This document shows positions 16,616-25,812 of a DNA stretch of 64,000 bases, piece after piece. How positions within the stretch are numbered: position 1 is the stretch's first letter; every line of letters starts with the position of its first letter. Made by a program: the position numbers and the translations under genes. The stretch comes from an uncultured Thermoproteales archaeon (GTDB taxonomy: Archaea > Thermoproteota > Thermoprotei > Thermoproteales > Thermoproteaceae): the NCBI GenBank assembly GCA_938027595.1, contig CALJAK010000005.1, forward strand, positions 1 to 64,000, given 5' to 3'. The notes below the pieces were generated by a model. It was given only the letters and a program-made list of their open reading frames with translations. It did not search any database and had not been told where the DNA came from.

Positions 16616-18445
16616 CTTCTTCTTACACACCACCTCTTCCACTTCGCGGAAGTGTCTAGCTTCGGAGAGCGCCTCCTCGATAGTTCCCCTAGCTATGATT
16701 TCGTATACTCTAGCCGTCTTCTTCCCCGGCGCGGCTCTCACCACTCTCCCCACTCTCTGAATCATCTGCCTCCTTGAGCCAGTGCCGCTCACCACCACCG
16801 CCACATCTGCGTCAGGCACGTCTACACCCTCGTCTAACACTGTGGTGGTCACCACCACTTTGCTCACCCCAGCGCTGAATCTAGCCAAAGCTGCACTGCG
16901 TCCCCCCTCTTCAGAAGTGATCAACTCAGCTGACACACCGCGTTCTCTGAGCTTTTCGTAAATTTCTTCAGCTTGTTCAATAAACTGAGTGAAGACGAGC
17001 ACTTTCGCCCCGCTCTCTCTCTCGACGATGTGAAGCACTGCGGGGATTTTGGCAGAGGCCTTGGAGGCTAGGTTTCTCAACAAAATGGGGTTGTCGCCAG
17101 GCAGCGAGTTGTAGGCAGTTGCCTCTTCTTTAGACAGCTTTACGTATATCCTGTAGTGCTCCACCGGCACCACGAGACCGGCGTCAATCATAGATCGGTA
17201 GCTAGCTCTATACACCGGCGGCCCCACCGCCTCAAATATCAAGTGTTCATTTCCATCTTCTCTCTCCGGCGTGGCTGACAGCGCTAGTCTATACGGCGAG
17301 TCTAACCTGAGCGCCACTTCTTTGAAAGTCTCGGCTGGCACGTGGTGAGCCTCGTCGAATATCACTAACCCAAATCTACCCAGCAGACTGTCTATGTGTT
17401 TAACAGCTGAGTTGTATATAGCCACCGTGACGTCGCGTATGTCTCTCTCCCCACCGCCCAAGACGCCCGGCGAGGCGCCCAAGTGTCTCTTCACGCGGTT
17501 GGCCCACTGCACGGCGAGTTCTCTAGTGGTGACTAAAACCAATGTGGAAGTGCCCGCTCTATGCATGGCTTCCATCGCGACAAAAGTCTTACCACCCCCA
17601 GTCGGCATGATCACAGTCCCCCTCATCTCGTGACTTACCCAATTCTCCACAGCCTCCACTTGGAAGTTGTGGAGGTTGTAATTCTTCCTATAGGAGACTG
17701 TGGGGTATTTAATATCGACTTGTTTAGGTATGTAACCAAACTCCTGGAGTATTTCAACTACTTGACGCCTTAGAAAAGTGGGGAATTGAAGCTCCGTGCC
17801 AGAGATCTTCACTAACTTTATGTCTCTAGACACTAACTCCCCCTCTCTGTTGATTACGTTGTACCTAATCTTCAGTTGACTCAATCGCTTCGCCAGCCCC
17901 GACGCCAAGAAGTTCAACTTGGCGTAGTTAGGTCCCACAATGGCCGTCCTCCACGTCCGTCTCTTTTCAAACAATTCTCTAAGCCACTCCGTCGCCAAAG
18001 CAATTTCTCTAACTCTCTCCAGAGCTGCGCCGTGGGAAATATATGTCTTAACTCTCTCTAGATTCAAATCTATAAACTCCTCGAAGCTACTTACACGAGT
18101 CACGTCGCCGTTTTTGACTTGTCTCTTTAAGAAACTCAAAAGCGACACGACGCGGATTTGCCCCACCTCTACCATCACATCTAACTCCTCTGGCGGTGGT
18201 CCAATCACCACAGCCAAATCTCCCTGTTCAAAGGTAGAGACAAGGTTGAGTGTTTCTCTAGTGTCTAACTCTAACAACGGCGCGATTTTAGCCACAAGCC
18301 GCAGATCTCTTGTTTCAATACTCCAACTGACGCCGTTCCACTTAAACCCCAATTTCTTTAGTTGTTCTTTTGTCTTCACTACTCTCTCCCAGTCCCACTC
18401 CCTCGCCACCTCTACGCCGTTGATCACTACAGAAAAACGAGGCAT
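16604..18445 (-). CDS. SF2 DNA helicase, XPB/Rad25-like
   Basis: The 613-residue protein is a superfamily 2 helicase of the XPB group (COG1061). Motifs seen are I (MPTGGGKT), Ia (TTRELAVQW), II (DEAHH), III (LALSATPER), V (TVLDEGVDVPDADVAV) and VI (QRVGRVVRA). About 250 residues precede the helicase core, including a small N-terminal unit with FKWNGVSWSIET. XPB acts in nucleotide excision repair or promoter opening. The Bax1 nuclease that often accompanies archaeal XPB is not adjacent here. It shares a palindromic TATA with the divergent PGI/PMI gene. Confidence 0.88.
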   Translation of the reverse strand: MPRFSVVINGVEVAREWDWERVVKTKEQLKKLGFKWNGVSWSIETRDLRLVAKIAPLLELDTRETLNLVSTFEQGDLAVVIGPPPEELDVMVEVGQIRVVSLLSFLKRQVKNGDVTRVSSFEEFIDLNLERVKTYISHGAALERVREIALATEWLRELFEKRRTWRTAIVGPNYAKLNFLASGLAKRLSQLKIRYNVINREGELVSRDIKLVKISGTELQFPTFLRRQVVEILQEFGYIPKQVDIKYPTVSYRKNYNLHNFQVEAVENWVSHEMRGTVIMPTGGGKTFVAMEAMHRAGTSTLVLVTTRELAVQWANRVKRHLGASPGVLGGGERDIRDVTVAIYNSAVKHIDSLLGRFGLVIFDEAHHVPAETFKEVALRLDSPYRLALSATPEREDGNEHLIFEAVGPPVYRASYRSMIDAGLVVPVEHYRIYVKLSKEEATAYNSLPGDNPILLRNLASKASAKIPAVLHIVERESGAKVLVFTQFIEQAEEIYEKLRERGVSAELITSEEGGRSAALARFSAGVSKVVVTTTVLDEGVDVPDADVAVVVSGTGSRRQMIQRVGRVVRAAPGKKTARVYEIIARGTIEEALSEARHFREVEEVVCKKKLYV

Positions 18446-18465
18446 GTGCCTTTAACATATCCAAA

Positions 18466-18473
18466 TTTATAAA
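18466..18473. promoter_or_regulatory. Shared bidirectional TATA element
   Basis: The palindrome tttataaa lies midway between the helicase ATG (18445, minus) and the PGI/PMI ATG (18493, plus), 24.5 and 23.5 bp from its centre. It is the only TATA-like sequence in the 47-base gap. Confidence 0.65.
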
Positions 18474-18492
18474 TCGAAGAGTCGAAGCGTAT

Positions 18493-19389
18493 ATGCTTGT
18501 TGATTACCTCCAGTGGAATATACACATTTTGAAAAATGTGGATTTCCCCACGCGTTATGTAATAGATGGCGAAGTAATGGAGATCACCCCACGGCCTCGG
18601 CTTTACGTCAGTGGGATGGGGGGCTCCGGCGTCGTTGGAGACCTCTTGAGAGATTTTTCCCTCGTCTGGGATTGGGACTTGGAGGTAATCACAATCAAAG
18701 ACTACTTCACTAAAGCTAGAGACGGACTGCTGTTGGCTGTGTCTTACTCTGGCAACACAGTGGAGACTCTCTACACGTTGGAATATGCAAAGAAGAAGAA
18801 AATGCCAGCCGTGGCGATAACCACCGGCGGTAAGCTGGCAGAGATGGGAGTCCCCACGGTAATTGTGCCAAAATCCAGCGCTCCCAGAACTGCGCTACCT
18901 CAGATGTTTACAGCAGCGTTGTCAGTTGTAAAAAAGATATACGGCATTGACGTGGAGGTCGCGGACTTAACGCCAGTGGACTGGGAGTTGGTAAGTAGGC
19001 TGATGGGAGACTTCCGGAGGAGACCCACGGTGGTTGCCCCAGAGACTATGCGTGGAGTAGCTTACCGCGTGAAGAATGACTTTAATGAAAACAGCAAAAC
19101 AGAGCCCTCGGTAGAGATACTGCCAGAGGCTCACCACAATTGGATTGAGGGCTCTGAAAAGCCTATAGTTTTGTTGACCAGCCGCCATCTGCCTAGAGAA
19201 CACCAAGAGAGAGTGAGAGCCACCCTGGAGATAGTTGGGGGGTCTCTCTACACAGTCGACATGACGCCGAACGGCGTTTTGTCTTTCTTGAGAGAAGTGG
19301 GCATCGCCTCTGTGAAACTCGCCGAGGAGAGAGAGATAAACCCACTAGCCACGCCACGCATTGATTTACTCAAGAAATTACTTCAATGA
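18493..19389 (+). CDS. Bifunctional phosphoglucose/phosphomannose isomerase
   Basis: The enzyme interconverts glucose-6-phosphate or mannose-6-phosphate with fructose-6-phosphate. The 298-residue sequence closely follows the PGI/PMI known from Pyrobaculum aerophilum: the SIS-domain loop GMGGSGVVGDL, the phosphate loop SYSGNTVETLY, and the catalytic Glu in FNEN, His in AHHNWIEG and Lys near the C-terminus (DLLKKLL). Length is normal. Its stop overlaps the start of the prepilin peptidase gene by 4 bases. Confidence 0.93.
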   Translation: MLVDYLQWNIHILKNVDFPTRYVIDGEVMEITPRPRLYVSGMGGSGVVGDLLRDFSLVWDWDLEVITIKDYFTKARDGLLLAVSYSGNTVETLYTLEYAKKKKMPAVAITTGGKLAEMGVPTVIVPKSSAPRTALPQMFTAALSVVKKIYGIDVEVADLTPVDWELVSRLMGDFRRRPTVVAPETMRGVAYRVKNDFNENSKTEPSVEILPEAHHNWIEGSEKPIVLLTSRHLPREHQERVRATLEIVGGSLYTVDMTPNGVLSFLREVGIASVKLAEEREINPLATPRIDLLKKLLQ

Positions 19390-19994
19390 TTCAGGAAGCT
19401 GCATTACTCTCGTTGGCGGTTCTCTTGTCCATAGCGGCGTGGCAAGATGTAAAAACTAGAGAAATAGACGTTAAGCTATTCATAGCCATGGCGCCCCCGG
19501 CGTTTGTGCTTCTATATCTAAATTGGGGAGATCCACTGTATCTCTATTCACTGACGGCGGGACTCGCCACATCTCTCCTCTTGAGGATACTGTGCGCTGG
19601 CTACGCCGACTCAATCGCCGTGGTTGCTATCTCAACAGCGCCGCCAGTGAGTTTCATACCGACTGCGTTTTTCACAATCTTGGCTGGCTCCACGGCGCTG
19701 CCCGTGACGATGGTTTGGCTTTATGCGAAGAACAGAAACAAACCCTGTAAGATGACTACAGTAGAGAAGTTAACGCAAATCTGCGTCTCTAGAGAGGAGT
19801 TCTACAGTAGCGTGAAGTATGTACACACCACAAGCCGCCTCTGTATACCATTTCGCAAAAACCCCGGCGACTTGGAGCGATACGACCCAAAACAGGTAAA
19901 GCTAGATGCAGAGTGGGTAAAGACAGCATACGGCACTCCATATTTAACAATGTTGTCCATAGGATTTGTGATATACATATTCCTCAAACTCTGA
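19386..19994 (+). CDS. Archaeal prepilin/preflagellin peptidase, A24 family
   Basis: This membrane aspartyl protease would cut class III signal peptides of archaeal pilins or archaellins. The first catalytic Asp is at residue 21 (AAWQDVKTREID), and the second is in GYADSIAV at about residue 74 (GxAD where bacteria have GxGD). Four to five N-terminal transmembrane helices precede a long cytoplasmic stretch and a final helix (YLTMLSIGFVIYIFL). It is coupled to the PGI/PMI gene. No pilin gene is obvious next to it. Confidence 0.8.
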   Translation: MIQEAALLSLAVLLSIAAWQDVKTREIDVKLFIAMAPPAFVLLYLNWGDPLYLYSLTAGLATSLLLRILCAGYADSIAVVAISTAPPVSFIPTAFFTILAGSTALPVTMVWLYAKNRNKPCKMTTVEKLTQICVSREEFYSSVKYVHTTSRLCIPFRKNPGDLERYDPKQVKLDAEWVKTAYGTPYLTMLSIGFVIYIFLKL

Positions 19995-20048
19995 ACCCCC
20001 AACGCTAATGCAGAGCTGCAGAACGCCGCATGCGTGTCGCCCCGGTGC

Positions 20049-22493
20049 TCAACGCTCTATGCGACTCAAGCGGTCCCACAACTTTCTATACTCATCTCGT
20101 AGTTTTTCAACCTCTTCTCTCAGTTTCTGATACTCAACGCCGCGGTCCATGAATTTCCTGGTCTTCTCCACCACTTCTCTAGCTACCCTCCTAATTCTGC
20201 CGTCGACGTCTACCTCCGCCCGTTCTTGCAAGTCTGGAATCAACCGGGGCTCCATCAACTCCAAAGCGGCGGTGACGGCGGCGAATCTAACTCTAAAATT
20301 GTCGTCTCTCAACGCTTTCTTAACCACCTCCAACACTTCTCTGCGTGAGCCAAACTTGGCTAGAGTCTGTATCGCGGTGGCTCTCACTGGAGTCGGCGCG
20401 TTGGTAGCGTATTGTAACACAATCTTCATGGCGTCTTCTGTGCCCAACTCGGCGAGTCCCTCGAGAGCCCCCCTCTTTATCACGTCTAGGTGGCTGGAGT
20501 ACTCCAGCGCTTTCTTCAGACTGTGTTCTGCAAACGCCCACTTGACCTTACCCAGAGACCTAGCCGCCTCAGCGCGGACGTAGTAACTCTCTCCCCCGTC
20601 GTGCAGCACTTTGTCTAAATACTCAGCCGCAGCGCTGCGCCTCGCCGTACCCAACGCCTCGACCACGGCTCTCTTCACTTTTGGATGCTTCACCTCAGCC
20701 CGCATTAACGCCGATACGGCCTCCTCAGTCCCCACCTCACCCAGCGCCTTTGCCGCCTCCACTGCGACACCCCAGAACTTGTCATGTAGAGCTTTAGCCA
20801 AGGCACTTACAGCTCTAGCACTCCCGTTCTTCTTCAACACTTCTATAGCTTGCAGTCTGCAGTACAAATCGCCGTCGTCTAACATAGAGACGGCGGCCTC
20901 TAGTGGATACTGCAAATCTAGCGACTTCCCCACTTTGAAGTGGGGGTCTATACACACATATTTCGGCTTCTCGCTAGGTATGTGCAGAGTGACCTCTTTA
21001 TCTAACTGCACCACTCTCACTTCAACTCTCCCGTCTTCATACACAATCTTTATCTCTATGGGTATTGTGTACTGGGGGTAACTGTCTTCGCCTTGCGTCT
21101 GCCTCATCTGTATCTTCAAAACTCTCTCGTCTGTAGAGTAACTCCAGGAGGCCTTCAGCGCCAGATGTCCAGCGGAGTAGAAAAACTGGCGCCAAAACCA
21201 CTCCAAGTCACATCCACTAGCTTCCTCCATGGCTTTTCTCAAATCCTCCACGTCTACAGCTCGATATCTATGTCTCTCGAGAAAGATCTTCAACCCCCTC
21301 CTGAAGGCATCTTCGCCCAGGAGATTTCTCAAAGTGTGGAGCACCACCGAGCCCTTTTCGTAAGCGTGTCTATCGAAGACTTCGTCCGGAATTTTGTAGA
21401 GATTTGTAACTATCGGCCGGGAATATCGCCTAGAGTACTCCCCGAGATAAATCTTGAAGTTGTTGTATATTTCATACAAGTAAGCCTCCCGCCCGTAGTG
21501 CTTCTCCGTCCACAGAGCCTCTACGAACGTAGCGAAAGACTCGTTTATCGCAATATGTCCCCAATCTTTCGCCGTGACTAAATCGCCAAACCACATGTGC
21601 GCCATCTCGTGCGCCACTAGTGGGTCTGAAGAGAAGTCCTCCGCCTCTGGACAGGGGAAGTCAGAGTAGGGACAGTGGGCGTGCTTGTCGTGAATCGTCC
21701 AGTCGGTGAGTATTGTGAACGTAGTGTTCTCCATACCGCCATATATGAACTCCGGCACCACCACTTGCGCATATCGCTCGTATGGATACGGCACGTTTAG
21801 ATACTCCGAAAAGAACTTCATGATGCTGCACGTGTTGTGGAAAGAGTATCTCCACTCGTCAGTTATGTAACTGGGTATGTAGTACTCCAAAGTCACATCG
21901 CCGCATTTCTCACTCACCACTCGGAAATCTCCCACGGCTATGGCTAACAGATAGGGCGACATGGGGTGTCTCATCTCCCAGACGTAGATTTGTTTATCTC
22001 CCACATCTCGCACTTCAGTCAAAACGCCGTTGCTGCCGGCGACGTACGGCTTGGGCACCTTCACGGCGACTGTCCAGGGGAATTTTATATTGGGGAAGTC
22101 TGGGAGGGGGACCCAGTATCTATTGTATTCAGTCTCACCCTGAGTCCAAACGTACATCCCCCCACTTTTGACAAAATACATGCCCACTCTAGGCCGCGCG
22201 CGATATTTCACCAAGAGCTCCCCCTCGCCGCTCCACTGCGGTATTTCGATCTTGAAACCGTCGTAGTAATAATTGTGGCTGACTTCCAAGATTTCCATCT
22301 CTACAGCGTCTAGCTCTACTTTCGCACTTTTATTCTTTGGTTTAATTCTAAACTTAACCACGCCCTCTACGGCTCTCCTCTCTAAGTCAATCTCTACATC
22401 TAGCCACATGTGGAGTATTTCAAATGGGAAATTTTTGGCGTAGCGCGGTAGATATTCGGGGAAAGCGAAATCTCTACCAGTCAAATACCGCAT
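20049..22493 (-). CDS. M1 family zinc aminopeptidase with C-terminal HEAT repeats
   Basis: The 814-residue enzyme removes N-terminal amino acids from peptides. The exopeptidase motif is GGMENTTF, the zinc site HEMAHMWFGDLVT with the third ligand in NESFATFVE, all within residues 240-320. A beta domain follows, then about five HEAT-like repeats (residues 560-770; e.g. VRAEAARSLGKVKWAFAE) and a C-terminal coiled coil (LREEVEKLRDEYRKLWDRL). HEAT ends occur in some M1 enzymes; the added coiled coil is less usual. A TATA element at 22513-22520 lies 23 bp before the ATG, inside the end of the ferredoxin gene. Confidence 0.92.
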   Translation of the reverse strand: MRYLTGRDFAFPEYLPRYAKNFPFEILHMWLDVEIDLERRAVEGVVKFRIKPKNKSAKVELDAVEMEILEVSHNYYYDGFKIEIPQWSGEGELLVKYRARPRVGMYFVKSGGMYVWTQGETEYNRYWVPLPDFPNIKFPWTVAVKVPKPYVAGSNGVLTEVRDVGDKQIYVWEMRHPMSPYLLAIAVGDFRVVSEKCGDVTLEYYIPSYITDEWRYSFHNTCSIMKFFSEYLNVPYPYERYAQVVVPEFIYGGMENTTFTILTDWTIHDKHAHCPYSDFPCPEAEDFSSDPLVAHEMAHMWFGDLVTAKDWGHIAINESFATFVEALWTEKHYGREAYLYEIYNNFKIYLGEYSRRYSRPIVTNLYKIPDEVFDRHAYEKGSVVLHTLRNLLGEDAFRRGLKIFLERHRYRAVDVEDLRKAMEEASGCDLEWFWRQFFYSAGHLALKASWSYSTDERVLKIQMRQTQGEDSYPQYTIPIEIKIVYEDGRVEVRVVQLDKEVTLHIPSEKPKYVCIDPHFKVGKSLDLQYPLEAAVSMLDDGDLYCRLQAIEVLKKNGSARAVSALAKALHDKFWGVAVEAAKALGEVGTEEAVSALMRAEVKHPKVKRAVVEALGTARRSAAAEYLDKVLHDGGESYYVRAEAARSLGKVKWAFAEHSLKKALEYSSHLDVIKRGALEGLAELGTEDAMKIVLQYATNAPTPVRATAIQTLAKFGSRREVLEVVKKALRDDNFRVRFAAVTAALELMEPRLIPDLQERAEVDVDGRIRRVAREVVEKTRKFMDRGVEYQKLREEVEKLRDEYRKLWDRLSRIER

Positions 22494-22511
22494 GCATTTA
22501 GAGTAATATGA

Positions 22512-22784
22512 CTATAAATATTTTAGAGACAGCACTTTACTTGTTTTTATTACATCTGTGACTTTTATATCTGCGGGACATACATATTCACAAGCTTTAC
22601 AATCTAGACAAGTCCACAGTGGTGTAAATATAGAGCCATCTCCCCTCCCCTCGAATATGAGTTTAGCTAAGTACAACCGCCCGCGGGGGCCGTATCTCCT
22701 ATCTCTTACGGCTAGATATGTGGGGCAGACGGATTCGCAAAATCCACAAAATACACAACGGTCGACCTCGGCGTGTGGATTCAC
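22512..22784 (-). CDS. Two-cluster 4Fe-4S protein, GlcF/HdrC-type
   Basis: The 90-residue product has two 4Fe-4S motifs, CVFCGFCESVCPTY and CLDCKACEYVCPAD, separated by 45 residues that include RRYGPRGRLYLAK. This spacing is that of the Fe-S domain in GlcF, lactate-oxidation and heterodisulphide reductase-like proteins. The cysteine-rich CCG domains and flavin subunits that usually go with it are missing here. It overlaps the preceding Lrp-family gene by one base, so they share a message. It probably passes electrons to an unknown partner. Confidence 0.8.
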   Translation of the reverse strand: MNPHAEVDRCVFCGFCESVCPTYLAVRDRRYGPRGRLYLAKLIFEGRGDGSIFTPLWTCLDCKACEYVCPADIKVTDVIKTSKVLSLKYL

Positions 22785-23254
22785 TACTCTTTCACAGCGC
22801 CGATAGATATAAACGTCTTTGTCTCTTTTACCCCCTCCATGTTGTTTATGGCGTCTAGCACTTTGTCTAATACAGTCTCCTGAGTTATTACAGCCATGTC
22901 GAAATCGCCAGCCAGCCTCAGAGATTTTTCGATAGGTAATTTCTTGACGTCTTGGTAAGCCTTGTCGCGGTACTTCGGCTCTATTTTGACTAAGATAATT
23001 ACGTCGTTTGACTGACCCTTCAAGTGTTTGACGGCTTTTTCAGTGATGTCTACAAACTCGCGTCCAGTCCTCACGAGCCCCAGCTCCTTAAGTCGTTTTA
23101 GATGTATCGCTAGAGCTTGCCGCGTCATGCCCAACTCTCTAGCTATCTCGTCTTGGTCGCCATACACTGTATACACACGCATGGGTTGTGCTCTCTGTAG
23201 CAAGTGGTTTAACAATTGATACTGTCGATCTGTTAATTTACCCTCATCTGCCAT
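22784..23254 (-). CDS. Lrp/AsnC-family transcriptional regulator
   Basis: This 156-residue regulator has an N-terminal HTH (QDEIARELGMTRQALAIHL, LKRLKELGLVRTGR) and a C-terminal RAM-like ligand-binding domain (VIILVKIEPKYRD, SLRLAGDFDMAVIT). An AT-rich promoter (tatttaaatata, about 23272-23284) lies some 23 bp upstream. It is in one unit with the Fe-S protein gene, which may be part of its own regulon. Confidence 0.85.
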   Translation of the reverse strand: MADEGKLTDRQYQLLNHLLQRAQPMRVYTVYGDQDEIARELGMTRQALAIHLKRLKELGLVRTGREFVDITEKAVKHLKGQSNDVIILVKIEPKYRDKAYQDVKKLPIEKSLRLAGDFDMAVITQETVLDKVLDAINNMEGVKETKTFISIGAVKE

Positions 23255-23403
23255 AGTAAATGTTGAAGTTTAGATATTTAAATATATCGCTAAATAATAG
23301 GCATTAAATAATTGTATTTTTTTCGTTTAGGAAGTATATTACAAAGATGAACTAGTGAAATATTCGGAGGTAATATATAAAGATTGTTGTTGTGCTAGAC
23401 TCC

Positions 23404-24624
23404 ATGGCTAGAGTTACCTACTGGTTAGGTTTAATTGTACTAACGCCACTTATAGCGCTCGGCGCGTTAGTGGAGGTGAAGAACTGGCTGGGGTTCCCAC
23501 TTAACGCCACTGTCTGCAGCGGCTCCATATGTATAAACACAAACGGCACCGCCGAGGTGTCCCCAGGTTGGGTAGAGGTTTATGTGGGAGAAATTTTGGC
23601 GTGGAGAAGTTACGTGACGGATCACGCGGTTGCCGTAATCCGCCCGCTGGAGCTCGCAATATACCCACTCAAAGCCAGTGGACACGTGTCCATTAGATAC
23701 GTCAAATTTCTCAATGGGACATATGGAGAAATGCGCCTAGAATTTGTAAACAACACTGCGGACTTCCCCGTGGGTAACGTGAATTACCCAATCGAGATAC
23801 ACATAACAAAACTAGACATATACAAATTGAACGTCACGGTAAGAACGCAGATCTTCACAGTGATAGATCTAGAAGAGTTGGGGATAGTCAAGACTTGTAA
23901 GATTCAGACCGGGGAACCCATCCGCTTGGTTGAGGTGGATAGTTGGAAAGGCGCCGGCGACGTCGCCATATATCTAATCGACGGCGCGAGGGGAGTGGCG
24001 TATACAGAGGCACTGACGCCAGACGGCGATATGTACAGTTTTGAGTTTAACCCAGCCGATTACTGCGGCAAAGCGCTATTGCCAAACGTCACGCACGTAG
24101 CCATACGCGTGGTGGATTCCTTCGGCGTTGTGAGGAGCGACTGGCCCATTTCTATAGCTGGGAAGACTTTCAGAGGTGAAGCCAAGCTGTGGCTTGTGAG
24201 GGGGCTAAACTACACAATCTACGTCAAAACTACATTCGGCACAGTGAATCACTCTCTATCCACTAGACATGACGAGACGATCCAGATAGAGATCCCAAAC
24301 GCTTACCTAACTATCACCTATAGTAAACCCCCCAGGAGAGTTCACATCGTGGGTCCACATACAATTGTGGATTTCATGCCGAGGAGAGTAGAGCTCCCCC
24401 CAGGTCTCTACCTAGTGACGGTGGAGTTTGGCGGAGAGAATGTAACATATACTGTAGTACTCAGACCGGGCGAGGTGGTGGAGTTGGCGACTGACACCCC
24501 CCAACCGGCGCGGGGCGAGCCCCCCACCTGGTTGTTTGGGTTGACGGTGGCGCTTCTTGCGGCTATAGTGATTCTCGCGGCTATAGTGATTCTCCGCCGT
24601 CGACTATCAACAACTGTCCAGTAA
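23404..24624 (+). CDS. Membrane-anchored surface protein, unknown
   Basis: The 406-residue product has an N-terminal hydrophobic segment (VTYWLGLIVLTPLIALGAL), a long beta-rich exterior region with many NxS/T glycosylation sites (e.g. NATVCSG, NNTADF, NVTHVA) and a C-terminal transmembrane anchor followed by RRR. This is a type I surface protein of unknown role. I prefer the ATG at 23404 because a TATA element (atatataaag) is 25 bp upstream; a GTG at 23392 is in frame. The 3' end overlaps the convergent SDR gene by 44 bases. Confidence 0.68.
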   Translation: MARVTYWLGLIVLTPLIALGALVEVKNWLGFPLNATVCSGSICINTNGTAEVSPGWVEVYVGEILAWRSYVTDHAVAVIRPLELAIYPLKASGHVSIRYVKFLNGTYGEMRLEFVNNTADFPVGNVNYPIEIHITKLDIYKLNVTVRTQIFTVIDLEELGIVKTCKIQTGEPIRLVEVDSWKGAGDVAIYLIDGARGVAYTEALTPDGDMYSFEFNPADYCGKALLPNVTHVAIRVVDSFGVVRSDWPISIAGKTFRGEAKLWLVRGLNYTIYVKTTFGTVNHSLSTRHDETIQIEIPNAYLTITYSKPPRRVHIVGPHTIVDFMPRRVELPPGLYLVTVEFGGENVTYTVVLRPGEVVELATDTPQPARGEPPTWLFGLTVALLAAIVILAAIVILRRRLSTTVQ

Positions 24625-25255
24625 CATAACTAGAGCTGGGAGACAACAGCCAGTATATGGCTTCAGCCGCCTCTCTGGGCGTCGCCAATCTCTTCAGCAG
24701 AGTTCTCTCTCTAAATCTACTCAACTCAACTTCGTCAATCCACTCAACCCACTTAGTCTCCACTGGCCCAAACGCCACTGAGTTCACTCTAATTGGGCTG
24801 AGAATTTTCGCTAAGCTTCTCGTGAGCGAGATCAACGCGCCTTTCGCCACGGCGTAGGGAACGCCGTACACATCGCCCACTATAGCTGGCGTAGATGTGG
24901 CGAACACCACCGAGGAGTTGGTTTTCAAATTCGGCGCAAACGCCTTGACTACGTTGAAGCTACCCACCACATCTATTTTGAACACTTCTAGAAAATCGTC
25001 GCCACTTAACGCGTCAATTTTCTTATTCCACAACTCCCCACTCCCGTGGCCGTGGAGTAAAGCCAACCCATCTACGTCGCCTACTTCTTCAGCCACCTCG
25101 GCGAGGCACTGGACGTCTAAAACATCACAGTTGTAATTCACATCTGCGTTTTTCCCCGACCTAGAAATTCCAATTACGTAATCTCCCCTCTCTCTCGCTA
25201 GATTCACTAGAGCGCTGCCGATACCCCCACTCGCGCCAGTTATTACAATCTTCAT
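24581..25255 (-). CDS. Short-chain dehydrogenase/reductase
   Basis: This is a classical SDR with the cofactor loop TGASGGIGSA, a substrate-side serine (ATSTPAIVGD), the catalytic YxxxK (YAVAK) and a C-terminal GQLLIVDGGESL. Its ATG at 25255 overlaps the folE stop by 4 bases, so the two are co-translated. The link to GTP cyclohydrolase I raises a pterin-reductase role, but nothing in the sequence proves this. Confidence 0.85.
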   Translation of the reverse strand: MKIVITGASGGIGSALVNLARERGDYVIGISRSGKNADVNYNCDVLDVQCLAEVAEEVGDVDGLALLHGHGSGELWNKKIDALSGDDFLEVFKIDVVGSFNVVKAFAPNLKTNSSVVFATSTPAIVGDVYGVPYAVAKGALISLTRSLAKILSPIRVNSVAFGPVETKWVEWIDEVELSRFRERTLLKRLATPREAAEAIYWLLSPSSSYVTGQLLIVDGGESL

Positions 25256-25812
25256 CTCAACGGCCTTCTGCAAGTCAACATGACGGAAATGTCTCCCCTC
25301 TTCGCTTCAGTGACCATATTGTGGTGCTCGTCTCTCGCCCCCCTGACGTATGAACACATATGTATACCACACACTTTTACATAAACCGCCCTAGCTCTCA
25401 GTTTATCCATCAGCAAGTCGGCAAGCCACTCTGTATATCTCTCTTGCATTATCGGCCTAGCCGCCGCCCACTTCACTAACTTGATTACCTTACTGAGGCC
25501 CGGCACTTTGCCGCTCGGCACATACGCCACCGAAACTCTCAATATGATCGGCAACAGATGGTGTTCGCAGATAGACACAGCGCTCACGTTCTCCACGACT
25601 ACGGGCCCCAATTCTGCCTCGTACTCCAGGGGGAAGAACACTATCTCCGGCGGCGGCTCTCTCAACCCCCTAGTGAGTTCCTCCATGGCTTTTACAAATC
25701 GCTTTGGCGTGTTGACCAAGCCGGGTCTAGAGAGATCCTCACCCAGATGTCTCAACAAGAGCTCTACCCCCCGCTCTGGCCTCCCCTCAGAGCTCTCCCT
25801 CTCCCGTAACAC
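25252..25812 (-). CDS. folE: GTP cyclohydrolase I
   Basis: FolE converts GTP to dihydroneopterin triphosphate, the entry step to pterins and to the 7-deazaguanine precursor preQ0. The zinc ligands are present (Cys and His in SICEHHLLPI; Cys in GIHMCSYVRG), as are YTEWLADLL and the ending AKRGDISVML. Most archaea use the FolE2/MptA type, so the type I enzyme is notable. I chose the GTG at 25812 because a TATA box (25831-25840) lies 24 bp upstream, inside the glycosyltransferase gene. Starts up to 25869 are in frame. It overlaps that gene by 49 bases. Confidence 0.9.
   Translation of the reverse strand: MLRERESSEGRPERGVELLLRHLGEDLSRPGLVNTPKRFVKAMEELTRGLREPPPEIVFFPLEYEAELGPVVVENVSAVSICEHHLLPIILRVSVAYVPSGKVPGLSKVIKLVKWAAARPIMQERYTEWLADLLMDKLRARAVYVKVCGIHMCSYVRGARDEHHNMVTEAKRGDISVMLTCRRPLR

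Noticed and set aside
20320-22313. Several long open frames antisense to the aminopeptidase, and similar shadows in the nuo operon and ileS
   Set aside because: They have no family resemblance or promoter and arise from the codon bias of the real genes.
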